A stretch of 64,000 bases of DNA from Kitasatospora albolonga. Its GTDB lineage: Bacteria; Actinomycetota; Actinomycetes; Streptomycetales; Streptomycetaceae. Position 1 is the first letter of the stretch, and the number at the start of each line of letters is the position of its first letter. The stretch spans positions 800,001 through 864,000 of the forward strand of contig CP020563.1 of NCBI GenBank assembly GCA_002082585.1, in the 5' to 3' direction. The notes below the pieces were generated by a model. The model ran no database searches, had not been told where the DNA came from, and saw only the letters and a program-made list of their open reading frames with translations. Made by a program: the position numbers and the translations under genes. This document shows positions 56,261 through 64,000 of the stretch, one piece after another.

Positions 56261-57626
56261 GCCGCTCCTGTTCCGGGGGCCGGTCGGCGTGGTCTGCGGC
56301 GGACCCGGCCGACGGTCCCTCGAACCGTCGCTCGCGCCAGGCCGGTCCGAGCACGGCCAGCAGGAGCGCGGCGGTGACGGCGAACCCCCACGGGTAGCCG
56401 GTCCGGTCGATCAGCAGCCCGAACCCGACCGCGCCGAGCCCCATGCCCGCGTCGAAGGCGAGGTTCCACACGACGCTGACCCGGCCGAAGCCGGAGCGGG
56501 GGACGCGTTCGAACATCGCGGCCAGGGTGAGGTTCTGCACCGCGCCGAACCCCGCGCCGAAGAGGACCATGCTCACGATCACCACGACCGGGCTCTCCAG
56601 CCGTACGAGCCCCGCCGTGCCGAGGGCGACGGCGAGCACGGAGGGCAGGAGCAGCGAGGAGGCGCCGTGCCGGTCGCCCCACCATCCGGCCCCCCAGCGG
56701 GCGAGGGGGGCGACGGACGACTGGACGAACAGGGCCACCACCGCCAGGTGGGCGGGCCCGCCCAGCAGGGCCAGCGGCAGGAACGTGACGAGGACACCGG
56801 CGGCGAAGGTCGCGGCGGCCAGGATCAGCACCGGCCCGGCGAGCGAACCAGCCCCCGGACCGCCGAGGAGACCGCTCAGCACTGAGCTCCGGCGCTCGGG
56901 CAGGCCGCCCTCGCGGCGGCGGCGGAGGCCCGGACTCCACTGCCCGGACCGCCCGCCTTCACGGCCAGGGCCGCCTCCACGGCCAGGACCGGGGCCGGGG
57001 CCAGGACTGCCAGGACTCCGCCGCCCGGGCCGGGTCCGCCCCGAGGGGAGGCCCGCGACGGCGGGGAGCGCCAGCAGGGTCAGGGCGGCGGTCGCGAGGA
57101 AGACCGGCGCGAAGCCGTAGCGGTCGCTCAGCCAGACCCCGGCGGGCAGGCCGAGCACCGCGGGGACGCCCAGGCTGACTCCGTACAGGCCGAGGTTCTC
57201 GGACCGCCGTCCGGGCGGCGCGAGTTCGGCGGCCAGCTTCGTCCCCGCGACGACGACGATGCCCAGGCCCACCCCGCGCGCCAGACAGACGCCCAGCGTC
57301 AGCGGGAACGCGGACCACAGGGTCAGCGCCGCCGCCGGAACGCCGAGCAGCAGCAGGCCCGCCCCCACGACCGCGCGGTGGCCGAACCGCGCGAGGAACC
57401 ACGGGACCGCCGGCTCCGCCACCACGGTGGCCAGCATCATGGCCCCGGTGGTCAGCCCGGCGCCCACCCCGCCTCCACCGGCCGTGGCCGCGTACAGGGG
57501 GATCACCGACAGCAGGAGGTAGAAGCCGCCCATCCCGCCGACCGAGGCCACCAGCAGCATGAGCATCGGCCGGGTGAGCAGGCGGACCGTACCGGTGGCC
57601 GCCGCCGGGCCTTCCCGCCCGCTCAT
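56253..57626 (-). CDS. MFS transporter
   Basis: A transporter of about 457 residues with twelve predicted helices and a long Pro/Gly/Arg-rich cytoplasmic loop between helices 6 and 7 (about residues 200-245), which is low complexity and may be flexible. VAEPAVPWFLARFGHRAVV is the loop 2-3 signature. Its stop overlaps that of the regulator by 8 bp, and it lies next to the NRPS operon, so it may export the product or give self-resistance. The start at ATG 57626 has no clear Shine-Dalgarno. Confidence 0.85.
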   Translation of the reverse strand: MSGREGPAAATGTVRLLTRPMLMLLVASVGGMGGFYLLLSVIPLYAATAGGGGVGAGLTTGAMMLATVVAEPAVPWFLARFGHRAVVGAGLLLLGVPAAALTLWSAFPLTLGVCLARGVGLGIVVVAGTKLAAELAPPGRRSENLGLYGVSLGVPAVLGLPAGVWLSDRYGFAPVFLATAALTLLALPAVAGLPSGRTRPGRRSPGSPGPGPGPGRGGGPGREGGRSGQWSPGLRRRREGGLPERRSSVLSGLLGGPGAGSLAGPVLILAAATFAAGVLVTFLPLALLGGPAHLAVVALFVQSSVAPLARWGAGWWGDRHGASSLLLPSVLAVALGTAGLVRLESPVVVIVSMVLFGAGFGAVQNLTLAAMFERVPRSGFGRVSVVWNLAFDAGMGLGAVGFGLLIDRTGYPWGFAVTAALLLAVLGPAWRERRFEGPSAGSAADHADRPPEQERLT

Positions 57627-57952
57627 CGAGCGGGCCGCGCGGACCTCGGCATGGCCGGTCCTCCGATGCGATGAGGGGGCAGGGTGTCTGCCGGACGTCC
57701 CGGGGACCGGTGCCGTGTCCGTGGCACCGGCCTCCGGAGCGTAGGGGAGACGCGCCTCCGGGGTGGGCGCTTCGGGGGCCCGGCAACACGGTGTTCGCGA
57801 AGCGGCAATGTTCGTCTTTTCGTACGGGGAACTTTTTCGGCCACATGGCCGACTACTGCCCCATGGGAAGAGACGGCGGCAGAGATAACGGAAGAGACCG
57901 TGACGGAGGACCCCGGGTCGGAACGCGCGGGGGCGGTGACTACCTTGTGTCC
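57627..57952. other. Divergent intergenic region
   Basis: 326 bp. A short inverted repeat CGGCCA-CA-TGGCCG sits at 57838-57851. The rest has no gene I can support; divergent promoters are expected here. Confidence 0.45.
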
Positions 57953-58588
57953 ATGCGTGCACCGGGCGGCTGGCCGACACGAGCGGCCAGGGGCCTGCTC
58001 TGCGGTTCCGCATGCCTGTTCCTCGGTGCGGTGAGCCATGTCGCGGCGGGCGGAACGCTGCCCGGCGCGGGAGTGCTCGCCCTGCTGCTCCTCGCCCTGA
58101 CCGTGCAGGGAGTTCTCCTGTTCGGCGGCCCGCGACGCCTCCGCTTCGACGTGGTGACGCTGGTGCTGGGCGGAACGCAGTTCGGCCTGCACGGCGCGTT
58201 CCACTTCCTCCCGGCGCCCGGGCCCGCGTCGGCGGCCCCGGCCGGACACGGGCACCACCACGGGGCGGGGCCGTCCGGCGGCCACGGTACGGACGCGGGC
58301 GCCGGGCACGTCATGGGTGCCGGTGGCGGACACGTCATGGATGCCGGGATGACCCTGGCCCATGCGGCGGCCACCCTCGGAACGGCGCTCTGCGTGATCC
58401 ACGGGGAGCGGGTGCTGCGGCGCCTCGCCGCCCTGCTCCTCCCCCGCCTCGCCCTCCGGCAGGCTCCTTCCCTCCCCTGTCTCCCCCGGTCGCGCCCGGC
58501 GCCGCCGGTGGTCGTACGCATACGCTTCGGGGCGCTCCTCGCCCGGTCCCGCCACCGGCGCGGGCCACCGTCGGCGGCTGTGGCCTGA
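57953..58588 (+). CDS. Membrane protein with a histidine-rich loop
   Basis: A 211-residue protein with about four helices. Between helices 3 and 4 is a loop rich in His, Gly and Met (GHGHHHGAGPSGGHG, then GHVMGAGGGHVMDAG), a likely metal-binding stretch. The C-terminus is proline- and arginine-rich. The start is ATG 57953 or GTG 57947. It is followed 93 bp later by a PepSY-type protein on the same strand; together they suggest copper or iron handling. I recognise no named family. Confidence 0.78.
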   Translation: MRAPGGWPTRAARGLLCGSACLFLGAVSHVAAGGTLPGAGVLALLLLALTVQGVLLFGGPRRLRFDVVTLVLGGTQFGLHGAFHFLPAPGPASAAPAGHGHHHGAGPSGGHGTDAGAGHVMGAGGGHVMDAGMTLAHAAATLGTALCVIHGERVLRRLAALLLPRLALRQAPSLPCLPRSRPAPPVVVRIRFGALLARSRHRRGPPSAAVA

Positions 58589-58681
58589 CGGCCTCCGCTT
58601 CCCACCACCCGGGCCAGGACCCGGTCCCCCCATCGGCAGGTTCACGGAGTCTTCCTTCGGCCTGCCCTCCGAGGAGCACCC

Positions 58682-60232
58682 ATGTCTCAGACATCGCAGA
58701 GACCCGAGCAAGTACCGCAGAACGACCATGATCCCGCTGAGGCCACGACGCCCGGCCCGGACACCGGCAGCACAGCCACCGACAGCACGGAGACCGGCGG
58801 CCAGGAGTCCGACAGCGCGGACAGCCCCGCGAAACCCGGCCCCGGACAGCCCCGACCGGCCCGTTCCTGGGAGGCGGTCCGGCACCTCCTGGTCCGGCTG
58901 CACTTCTACGCGGGCGTGCTCGTCGCCCCCTTCCTGCTGGTGGCGGCCCTGACCGGGCTGGCCTACACCTTCACGCCCCAGCTCGACCAGCTGCTGTACG
59001 GCGACCAGCTGCGGGTCGAGCGGGTCGGGGACGCGCCGCGCCCGCTGGCCGAGCAGATAGCCGCCGCGCGGGCGGCGCACCCGGAGGGCACCACGGCCTC
59101 GGTGATCACCCCGCCGGGCCCCGAGGACACCACCCGGGTGGTGCTCGCGGTGCCGGAGCTGGGCGACAAGCAGCGCACGGTGTTCGTCGACCCGTACACC
59201 GCCGAGGTGCGCGGTGAGCTGACGACCTGGTACGGGTCGACGCCGCTCACCACATGGCTCGACGACCTGCACCGCAACCTCAACCTCGGCGAGACCGGCC
59301 GCCTGTACTCCGAGGTCGCCGCGAGCTGGCTGTGGGTGGCCGTCGCGGGCGGCCTCGTCCTGTGGATCGGGCGCAGCCGGGGGCAGCGCGCGAAGTCGGC
59401 CCGGGGCGTCCTGCTTCCGGACCGGGGGGCGCGCGGAGTGCGCCGGACGCGCGGCTGGCACGCCGCCACCGGGGTGTGGCTGGCGCTGGGGCTGCTGTTC
59501 CTGAGCGCCACCGGCCTGACCTGGTCGAACTACGCGGGTGAGCGGTTCGGGCGGCTGCTGGACGCGGTGAACGGCAACGCCCCTGCCCTGAACACCGCGC
59601 TCCCGGGTGCGGAGGCTCCCGCCGAGGACCACTCGGAGCACGCCGGGCACGGCGGTTCCGGCGGGGCGACGGCCGACGCCGACCCGGCCGGGTTCGACAC
59701 GGCCCTCGCCGCCGCGCGGGACGCGGGTCTCGGCGGCACGGTGGTGGTCACCCCCGCGGCGGACGCGGCGAGCGCGTGGACCGTGGCGCAGAACGACAAC
59801 GTCTGGCCGGTGCACTACGACCGGGTCGCCGTGGACATCTCCGACGGCGAGATCACCTCGCGCACCCGCTGGGCCGACCACCCGGCCCTGAACAAGCTCA
59901 GCAAGCTCGGTGTGCAGGGGCACATGGGCGTGCTGTTCGGGGTCGTCAACCAGATCGTGCTGGCGGTGATCGCGCTGGGTCTGACGGCGGTGATCGTCTG
60001 GGGCTACCGCATGTGGTGGCAGCGGCGTCCCACCCGCGCCGACCGCACGGCACCCGTCGGCCGGGCCCCGGAGCGCGGGGCGTGGCGGCGGCTCCCGCTG
60101 CCGGTCCTGGTCCTGGGCATCCCGGCGGTGGCCGCCCTGGGCTGGGCGCTGCCGGTGCTGGGGGTGACGCTGGCCGGGTTCCTGGTGGTCGACGCGGTGG
60201 TGGGGGCGGTGCGGCGGCACCGTACAGCCTGA
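58682..60232 (+). CDS. PepSY-associated transmembrane protein
   Basis: A 516-residue protein of the PepSY-TM family, often iron- or copper-regulated. An acidic, low-complexity N-terminus (1-55) precedes helices near 70-95 (LHFYAGVLVAPFLLVAALTG), a PepSY domain with TVFVDPYTAEVRGE, LDDLHRNLNLGETGRLYSE, further helices, a short His-containing segment (HSEHAGHGG near 317) and two C-terminal helices. Family members are thought to reduce or bind metal at the membrane. It probably works with the upstream His-rich protein. Confidence 0.88.
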   Translation: MSQTSQRPEQVPQNDHDPAEATTPGPDTGSTATDSTETGGQESDSADSPAKPGPGQPRPARSWEAVRHLLVRLHFYAGVLVAPFLLVAALTGLAYTFTPQLDQLLYGDQLRVERVGDAPRPLAEQIAAARAAHPEGTTASVITPPGPEDTTRVVLAVPELGDKQRTVFVDPYTAEVRGELTTWYGSTPLTTWLDDLHRNLNLGETGRLYSEVAASWLWVAVAGGLVLWIGRSRGQRAKSARGVLLPDRGARGVRRTRGWHAATGVWLALGLLFLSATGLTWSNYAGERFGRLLDAVNGNAPALNTALPGAEAPAEDHSEHAGHGGSGGATADADPAGFDTALAAARDAGLGGTVVVTPAADAASAWTVAQNDNVWPVHYDRVAVDISDGEITSRTRWADHPALNKLSKLGVQGHMGVLFGVVNQIVLAVIALGLTAVIVWGYRMWWQRRPTRADRTAPVGRAPERGAWRRLPLPVLVLGIPAVAALGWALPVLGVTLAGFLVVDAVVGAVRRHRTA

Positions 60233-60243
60233 GTGTCCGACAG

Positions 60244-60279
60244 GAGGCGCCCGGCCGGGACCATCCGGCCGGGCGCCTC
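60244..60279. terminator. Perfect 15-bp terminator hairpin
   Basis: GAGGCGCCCGGCCGG (60244-60258), loop GACCAT, exact complement at 60265-60279. It lies between convergent genes. Confidence 0.9.
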
Positions 60280-60288
60280 ACCATGACG

Positions 60289-61071
60289 TCACTTGCGCCC
60301 GACGCCCGCGTACATCGCGACGTCCGGGGTGTCCTGCTCCGGCCGCCACGCGGAGCAGGACACCACGCCCGGCTCCAGCAGTTCCAGGCCGTCGAAGTAG
60401 CGCGCGACGGCGGCGGGGGTCCGCTGGGTGAGCTTCGGGGTGCCGTGCTCGTTCCAGAACGCCACCGCCTCGTCGACGTCCGGCATGCCGGGGTGGGTGA
60501 CCGTGTGGGAGAGGACGAGATGGCTGCCGGGGGCGAGTTCGCCCATGAGCCGGCGGACGATCCCGTACGACTCCTCGTCGTCCTCGATGAAGATGACGAC
60601 CCCGAGGAGCATCAGCGCGACGGGCTGCGAGAGGTCGAGCGTCTTCGCGGCGGCGGCCAGGATCGTGTCGATGTCCCGCAGGTCGGCGTCCAGGTAGTCG
60701 GTGCGCCCCTCGGGTGTGCCGACGAGCAGGGCGCGGGCGTGCGCCAGTACGAGCGGGTCGTTGTCCACGTAGACGACCCGCGCGTCGGGGGCGACGCGCT
60801 GGGCGACCTCGTGCGTGTTGTCGGCGCTCGGCAGCCCCGTACCGATGTCCAGGAACTGCCGGATGCCCTCGCGCTCGGCCAGGTGACGTACCGCCCGCCC
60901 CAGGAACAGCCGGTCAGCCTTCGCGTACTCCCCGATCCCGGGGTGCAGCGCCCGGATGCGGTCACCGGCCTCCCGGTCGACCGGGTAGTTGTCCTTGCCG
61001 CCGGTCCAGTAGTTCCATATCCGGGCGGTGTGCGGCCGGGACGTGTCGATGCGCGCTTCGATGTCGGTCAC
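60289..61071 (-). CDS. SAM-dependent methyltransferase, DUF574 type
   Basis: A 260-residue protein of the large Streptomyces DUF574 family. ARIWNYWTGGKDNYPVDREAGD is the family signature, QFLDIGTGLPSADNTHEVAQ carries the SAM-binding motif I, and VYVDNDPLVLAHA is motif II. The substrate is unknown. I chose the GTG at 61071 (TDIEARIDTSRP); the 42 residues upstream of it look non-coding. It lies just downstream of the helicase gene on the same strand. Confidence 0.88.
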   Translation of the reverse strand: MTDIEARIDTSRPHTARIWNYWTGGKDNYPVDREAGDRIRALHPGIGEYAKADRLFLGRAVRHLAEREGIRQFLDIGTGLPSADNTHEVAQRVAPDARVVYVDNDPLVLAHARALLVGTPEGRTDYLDADLRDIDTILAAAAKTLDLSQPVALMLLGVVIFIEDDEESYGIVRRLMGELAPGSHLVLSHTVTHPGMPDVDEAVAFWNEHGTPKLTQRTPAAVARYFDGLELLEPGVVSCSAWRPEQDTPDVAMYAGVGRK

Positions 61072-61144
61072 TTCGTCAACGTAGCGCACGGACCCGTCAA
61101 CTCCCCGTCGTTCGCAGCGCCTTGACCCTGTCTGTCCGTCCGGG

Positions 61145-64000
61145 TCAGGAACCGGTCGCCGCGTACGCTCCGAGCCATTCCGCCGCCAGCCGGTCACCGC
61201 GGGTGAAGACGGCGGCGCCGCGGTTCCCGGCGGAGGGGTCGGCGGGGTCGGCGGGCGGAAGGAGCAGGGTGGTCTCCTCCCCGTCGGCGAGGTGCTCCGT
61301 GGTGACCGCCCCGTTCCAGAGCCGGATCACCGCTCCGGGCGGGGCCTGTACCCGTACCTCTCCGTCCTGGAGCGTCAGGCGCGTGCCGGTGGCGCGCTCC
61401 GCGAGCAGCGCCCGGTAGCGGTCCGGGGTGAGGGCGCAGTCGCCGGGCGGTGTCGTGCCGCGCCAGTCGGGGGCATCGATACCGCGGGCCCGGGCCGCGT
61501 TCCACATACGGGGGACGAGAGCGGGCGCGTTCGGGGGCGTGGCCATGCGCTCGCACATCCGGAGCAGCCGTCCGGACCCCCGGCCCGCGCCCAGCGTGCG
61601 CCAGCGGATGCGCAGCGCGAGGTCGTCGGCGACGACGGCCACCCAGGGGTGGACCGTGCCGAGGGGCCCCTGCGCGCCGAGCCAGGCCAGATAGCGCTGG
61701 GCCTCTTCCAGGATGCCGGTCATGGAGTCGACGGGGATGCCCATGACGTACGCGGGACGGCCCCGGAAGAGGTGCGGGCGTACCGCCGCCAGCAGCAGGA
61801 CCGCGCGGGCCAGGTCTCCGGCCTGCGGGCGCTGCTCGTCGTCGTCCGGTGCCGGTTCCGCCGCCGGACCGAGCCCCCAGGGGTCGTCCGGGCCGGTGCC
61901 CTCCTGCCCGGTCTCCCGCAGGACCCGGCGCAGGGCCGCCTTCGCCCGCTCGGTGAACGGCGCCTGTTCGAGGGCGGGGAGGAGGGCGCTGAGCAGGGCC
62001 GCGATCAGCTGCTCGGCGGCGAGCGGGTCCTCGGGGACCGGGGCGAGCCGCAGCGCCGTCGCCACCTGGTCGGCGAGGGTGGCGTCGACCATGAAGCGGC
62101 TGGTCAGCCGGCCGAGCGCGGTGGGCTCCAGGCGGTCCTGGTCGGCGACGGGCCGCAGGCAGCCCACCGAGGCGAGGAACCGCGCCGCCTCGTGCAGCGG
62201 TTCGACGCTGTCGTGCCCCTGGTACGCGGCGAACGTCCCGGCCCACCAGTCCTCCGCCTCGTCGAGAGTCGACAGCCGCTCCTGCACGGCCTCGGCGAGG
62301 AGATGGTCGGCCAGGTGCTCGTCCAGCCGCGACCGTACGGTGTATCCGGCGGCCAGCCGGGCCTGCCAGTGCGGCCGTTCCGCCAGGTCGGTGAGCAGGA
62401 ACGCCCAGCCCTCGCGCTCTCCCGCGCCGATACGCCCGGCGCGTCCGAACATCTGCTGGACCATCGACACCTCGACCCGGTCCATGCCGAGCGTGGTGTC
62501 GCAGACGATCACCGCGCGGGCGGGGAGGTTGACACCGGCCGCCACGGTGGAGGTGGCGACCAGGATCTCCGCCTCGCGGGCGCGGAACGCCTGCTCGGCC
62601 TCCCTCTTGTAGGGCCAGTCCCGGTAGTGCAGCCGTACGCCCGCCTCGGTGCAGAGCCGCTCGACCAGTTCGGCGTCGTCGGCGTCGACTCCGGCGGTGG
62701 GTACGCCCCGGTCGGCGGCGAGCGCGAGCGCCGTGGACCGGACCCGGCGCTTGCTGCCGCAGAAGGCGAGCACGCTGCCGCCGTCGGCGGTGACCTGCCG
62801 GGCGATGCGGACGGCGGCCTCGGTGCGGACGGCCGCCCGGGCCGCCCAGTCCGTCTCGTCGACCGGGGGCAGGAGGGGCAGTTGCCAGGTGAGCCGGGTC
62901 GGCCGCCAGGTGGTGCGGACCAGGCGGGCGCCCAGCCACCGGGCGACCTCGTCGGCGTTGGCGACCGTCGCGGACAGGCCGACGATCCGGGTGGCCGCGC
63001 TGTCCTCCCGTACCCGGGCCAGCAGCGCTTCCAGTACGGCGCCGCGCGTCGGGTCGCCGAGCAGATGGATCTCGTCCACCACCAGGCAGCCGACCTCCGC
63101 GAGCGCGTCCCGCAGCGAGCCCGCACGGCAGATCGCCTCGAACTTCTCGGTGGTGGCCACCCACACGTCGGCCGACCGGATCAGCTCCGTGTCGACCGCG
63201 GCCTCACCGGTCAGGCGCACCACCCGCAGCCCCTGTCGGCGCCACAGCTGGAGTTCGCGGTCGAGTTCGTCGGTGAGCGAGCGCTGCGGCACCAGCCAGG
63301 CCGCCTTGCGGCCCCGGGCGTGCGCCTCCAGCGCCGCGACCATCCCGATCGGGGTCTTCCCCGCCCCCGTCGGCGCGACGACGACCAGATGCCCGGTGCC
63401 CTCCAGGACCACCGGGACGGCGGCGGCCTGCACCGGGTTGAACGACGGGTGCGGCAGCAGCCCGGCCCACCCGTCCGGCACCAGCTCGCCGACGGGGACG
63501 TACGCGTCTCCGTCCGGCAGCTCCTCCAGCGCGTCCCACTGGGCGGCGAAGGCGTCCCGGGACGCCGTCGCCCAGGGCCCGGCGGCGGGAGCCGCGCCGC
63601 CCGGACCCGCGACCGTGACCAGCTCCGTACGATCGCCCGTGTCGCTGACCGTGCCGACCTCTCCGGCCTCCTCCCAGTAGCGGCTGACGCGGTACGGGAC
63701 GTCCCGCTCCTTCAGCCACATCCGCAGCGCCTCGTACTCCGGCCCGTCGGGGAGGATCACCCGTACGTCCTCGGCCGCCGTGAGCGCCGCGTCGGCCGGG
63801 CGCCACGCGGGATCGGTCACCGTGCACCAGAGCAGGGCCCGCCGCTCGGTCCCCTCGGGCACCGCCAGGTCCTCCGGCCACACCGGGCCGCGCCCCGGGC
63901 CCGTCCCCGGACGCGGCCGCTCCGGAACCCGGGCGACCACGGTCACGGTGAGCCCCGGCCCGTCCGGGCAGGGGCCGAGCGGCACGGGCACCGGCCGGGC
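61145..64000 (-). CDS. Ski2-like DEAD/DEAH-box helicase (5' part outside window)
   Basis: An SF2 helicase of more than 940 residues. The motor motifs are APTGAGKTPIGM (motif I), VVDEIHLLGD (motif II, DEIH), GLSATVANADEV (motif III) and QQMFGRAGRIG (motif VI). The C-terminal region has a winged-helix and ratchet-like layout as in Ski2/Hel308 types. The frame is open to base 64000 and the first in-frame start seen is GTG at 63991, so the true start may lie beyond the window. Role unknown: RNA or DNA unwinding, or part of a defence locus. Confidence 0.85.
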   Translation of the reverse strand, partial: ARPVPVPLGPCPDGPGLTVTVVARVPERPRPGTGPGRGPVWPEDLAVPEGTERRALLWCTVTDPAWRPADAALTAAEDVRVILPDGPEYEALRMWLKERDVPYRVSRYWEEAGEVGTVSDTGDRTELVTVAGPGGAAPAAGPWATASRDAFAAQWDALEELPDGDAYVPVGELVPDGWAGLLPHPSFNPVQAAAVPVVLEGTGHLVVVAPTGAGKTPIGMVAALEAHARGRKAAWLVPQRSLTDELDRELQLWRRQGLRVVRLTGEAAVDTELIRSADVWVATTEKFEAICRAGSLRDALAEVGCLVVDEIHLLGDPTRGAVLEALLARVREDSAATRIVGLSATVANADEVARWLGARLVRTTWRPTRLTWQLPLLPPVDETDWAARAAVRTEAAVRIARQVTADGGSVLAFCGSKRRVRSTALALAADRGVPTAGVDADDAELVERLCTEAGVRLHYRDWPYKREAEQAFRAREAEILVATSTVAAGVNLPARAVIVCDTTLGMDRVEVSMVQQMFGRAGRIGAGEREGWAFLLTDLAERPHWQARLAAGYTVRSRLDEHLADHLLAEAVQERLSTLDEAEDWWAGTFAAYQGHDSVEPLHEAARFLASVGCLRPVADQDRLEPTALGRLTSRFMVDATLADQVATALRLAPVPEDPLAAEQLIAALLSALLPALEQAPFTERAKAALRRVLRETGQEGTGPDDPWGLGPAAEPAPDDDEQRPQAGDLARAVLLLAAVRPHLFRGRPAYVMGIPVDSMTGILEEAQRYLAWLGAQGPLGTVHPWVAVVADDLALRIRWRTLGAGRGSGRLLRMCERMATPPNAPALVPRMWNAARARGIDAPDWRGTTPPGDCALTPDRYRALLAERATGTRLTLQDGEVRVQAPPGAVIRLWNGAVTTEHLADGEETTLLLPPADPADPSAGNRGAAVFTRGDRLAAEWLGAYAATGS

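Overview
The window is very GC-rich actinobacterial chromosome, almost certainly Streptomyces. GC-rich third codon positions run throughout. It carries a conservon (cvnABCD), rbpA behind a sigma-R type promoter, fxsA, a polyprenol-phosphate-mannose synthase, a chitinase with DasR-like sites, and a pathway regulator with a TTA codon. The gene order from ptsI through acetoacetyl-CoA synthetase, rbpA, fxsA, ppm and acyl-CoA dehydrogenase to chitinase resembles, from memory, the conserved S. coelicolor region around SCO1391 to SCO1429. The first 46 kb therefore look like core chromosome.

Layout. 1-8.7 kb: the 3' end of ptsI, a conserved hypothetical, acetoacetyl-CoA synthetase, a GH31 alpha-glucosidase, a zinc-ribbon Nudix hydrolase, a secreted VanX-like dipeptidase behind a four-copy 32-bp repeat, and a DUF962 protein. 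8.7-10.6 kb: a DUF35/thiolase pair bracketed by two copies of a TGACG-N3-CGTCA palindrome. 10.6-15.4 kb: the conservon. 16.4-23.9 kb: a three-gene module with a giant SMC/MukB-like ATPase and two partners, resembling MksBEF or Wadjet but with no JetD nuclease beside it. 24-34 kb: 5-oxoprolinase, DUF4240, HEAT and ankyrin proteins, a 64-aa membrane protein with an FtsK/TraB-like ATPase, and a MocR regulator. 34-46 kb: YczE, GDPD, an MFS protein, rbpA, fxsA, ppm, an amidohydrolase, Lrp, small zinc-ribbon proteins, acyl-CoA dehydrogenase and chitinase.

46.4-57.6 kb looks accessory and holds the most unusual system. A five-gene reverse-strand operon encodes an indigoidine-synthetase-like NRPS (A-Ox-T-TE, with a glutamine-type code) fused to a PptA-like 4-oxalocrotonate tautomerase, then an EamA exporter, a serine O-acetyltransferase, a cysteine-synthase-like PLP enzyme and a cupin. 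A divergent regulator with a TTA codon and an MFS exporter lie next to it. The tautomerase domain begins at an in-frame GTG immediately before its proline, with a good Shine-Dalgarno upstream. The operon may therefore make both a fused enzyme and a free tautomerase with a true Pro1. My inference is an aminopyridinedione-type heterocycle that may be joined to an O-acetylserine-derived alanyl unit, or a pathway with a heavy demand for cysteine.

57.9-64 kb: a His-rich membrane protein with a PepSY-type protein (possibly metal-related), a DUF574-type methyltransferase, and a Ski2-like helicase that runs off the window end. Strong bidirectional hairpins separate most convergent gene pairs. I saw no tRNA, rRNA, CRISPR array, insertion sequence or integrase.
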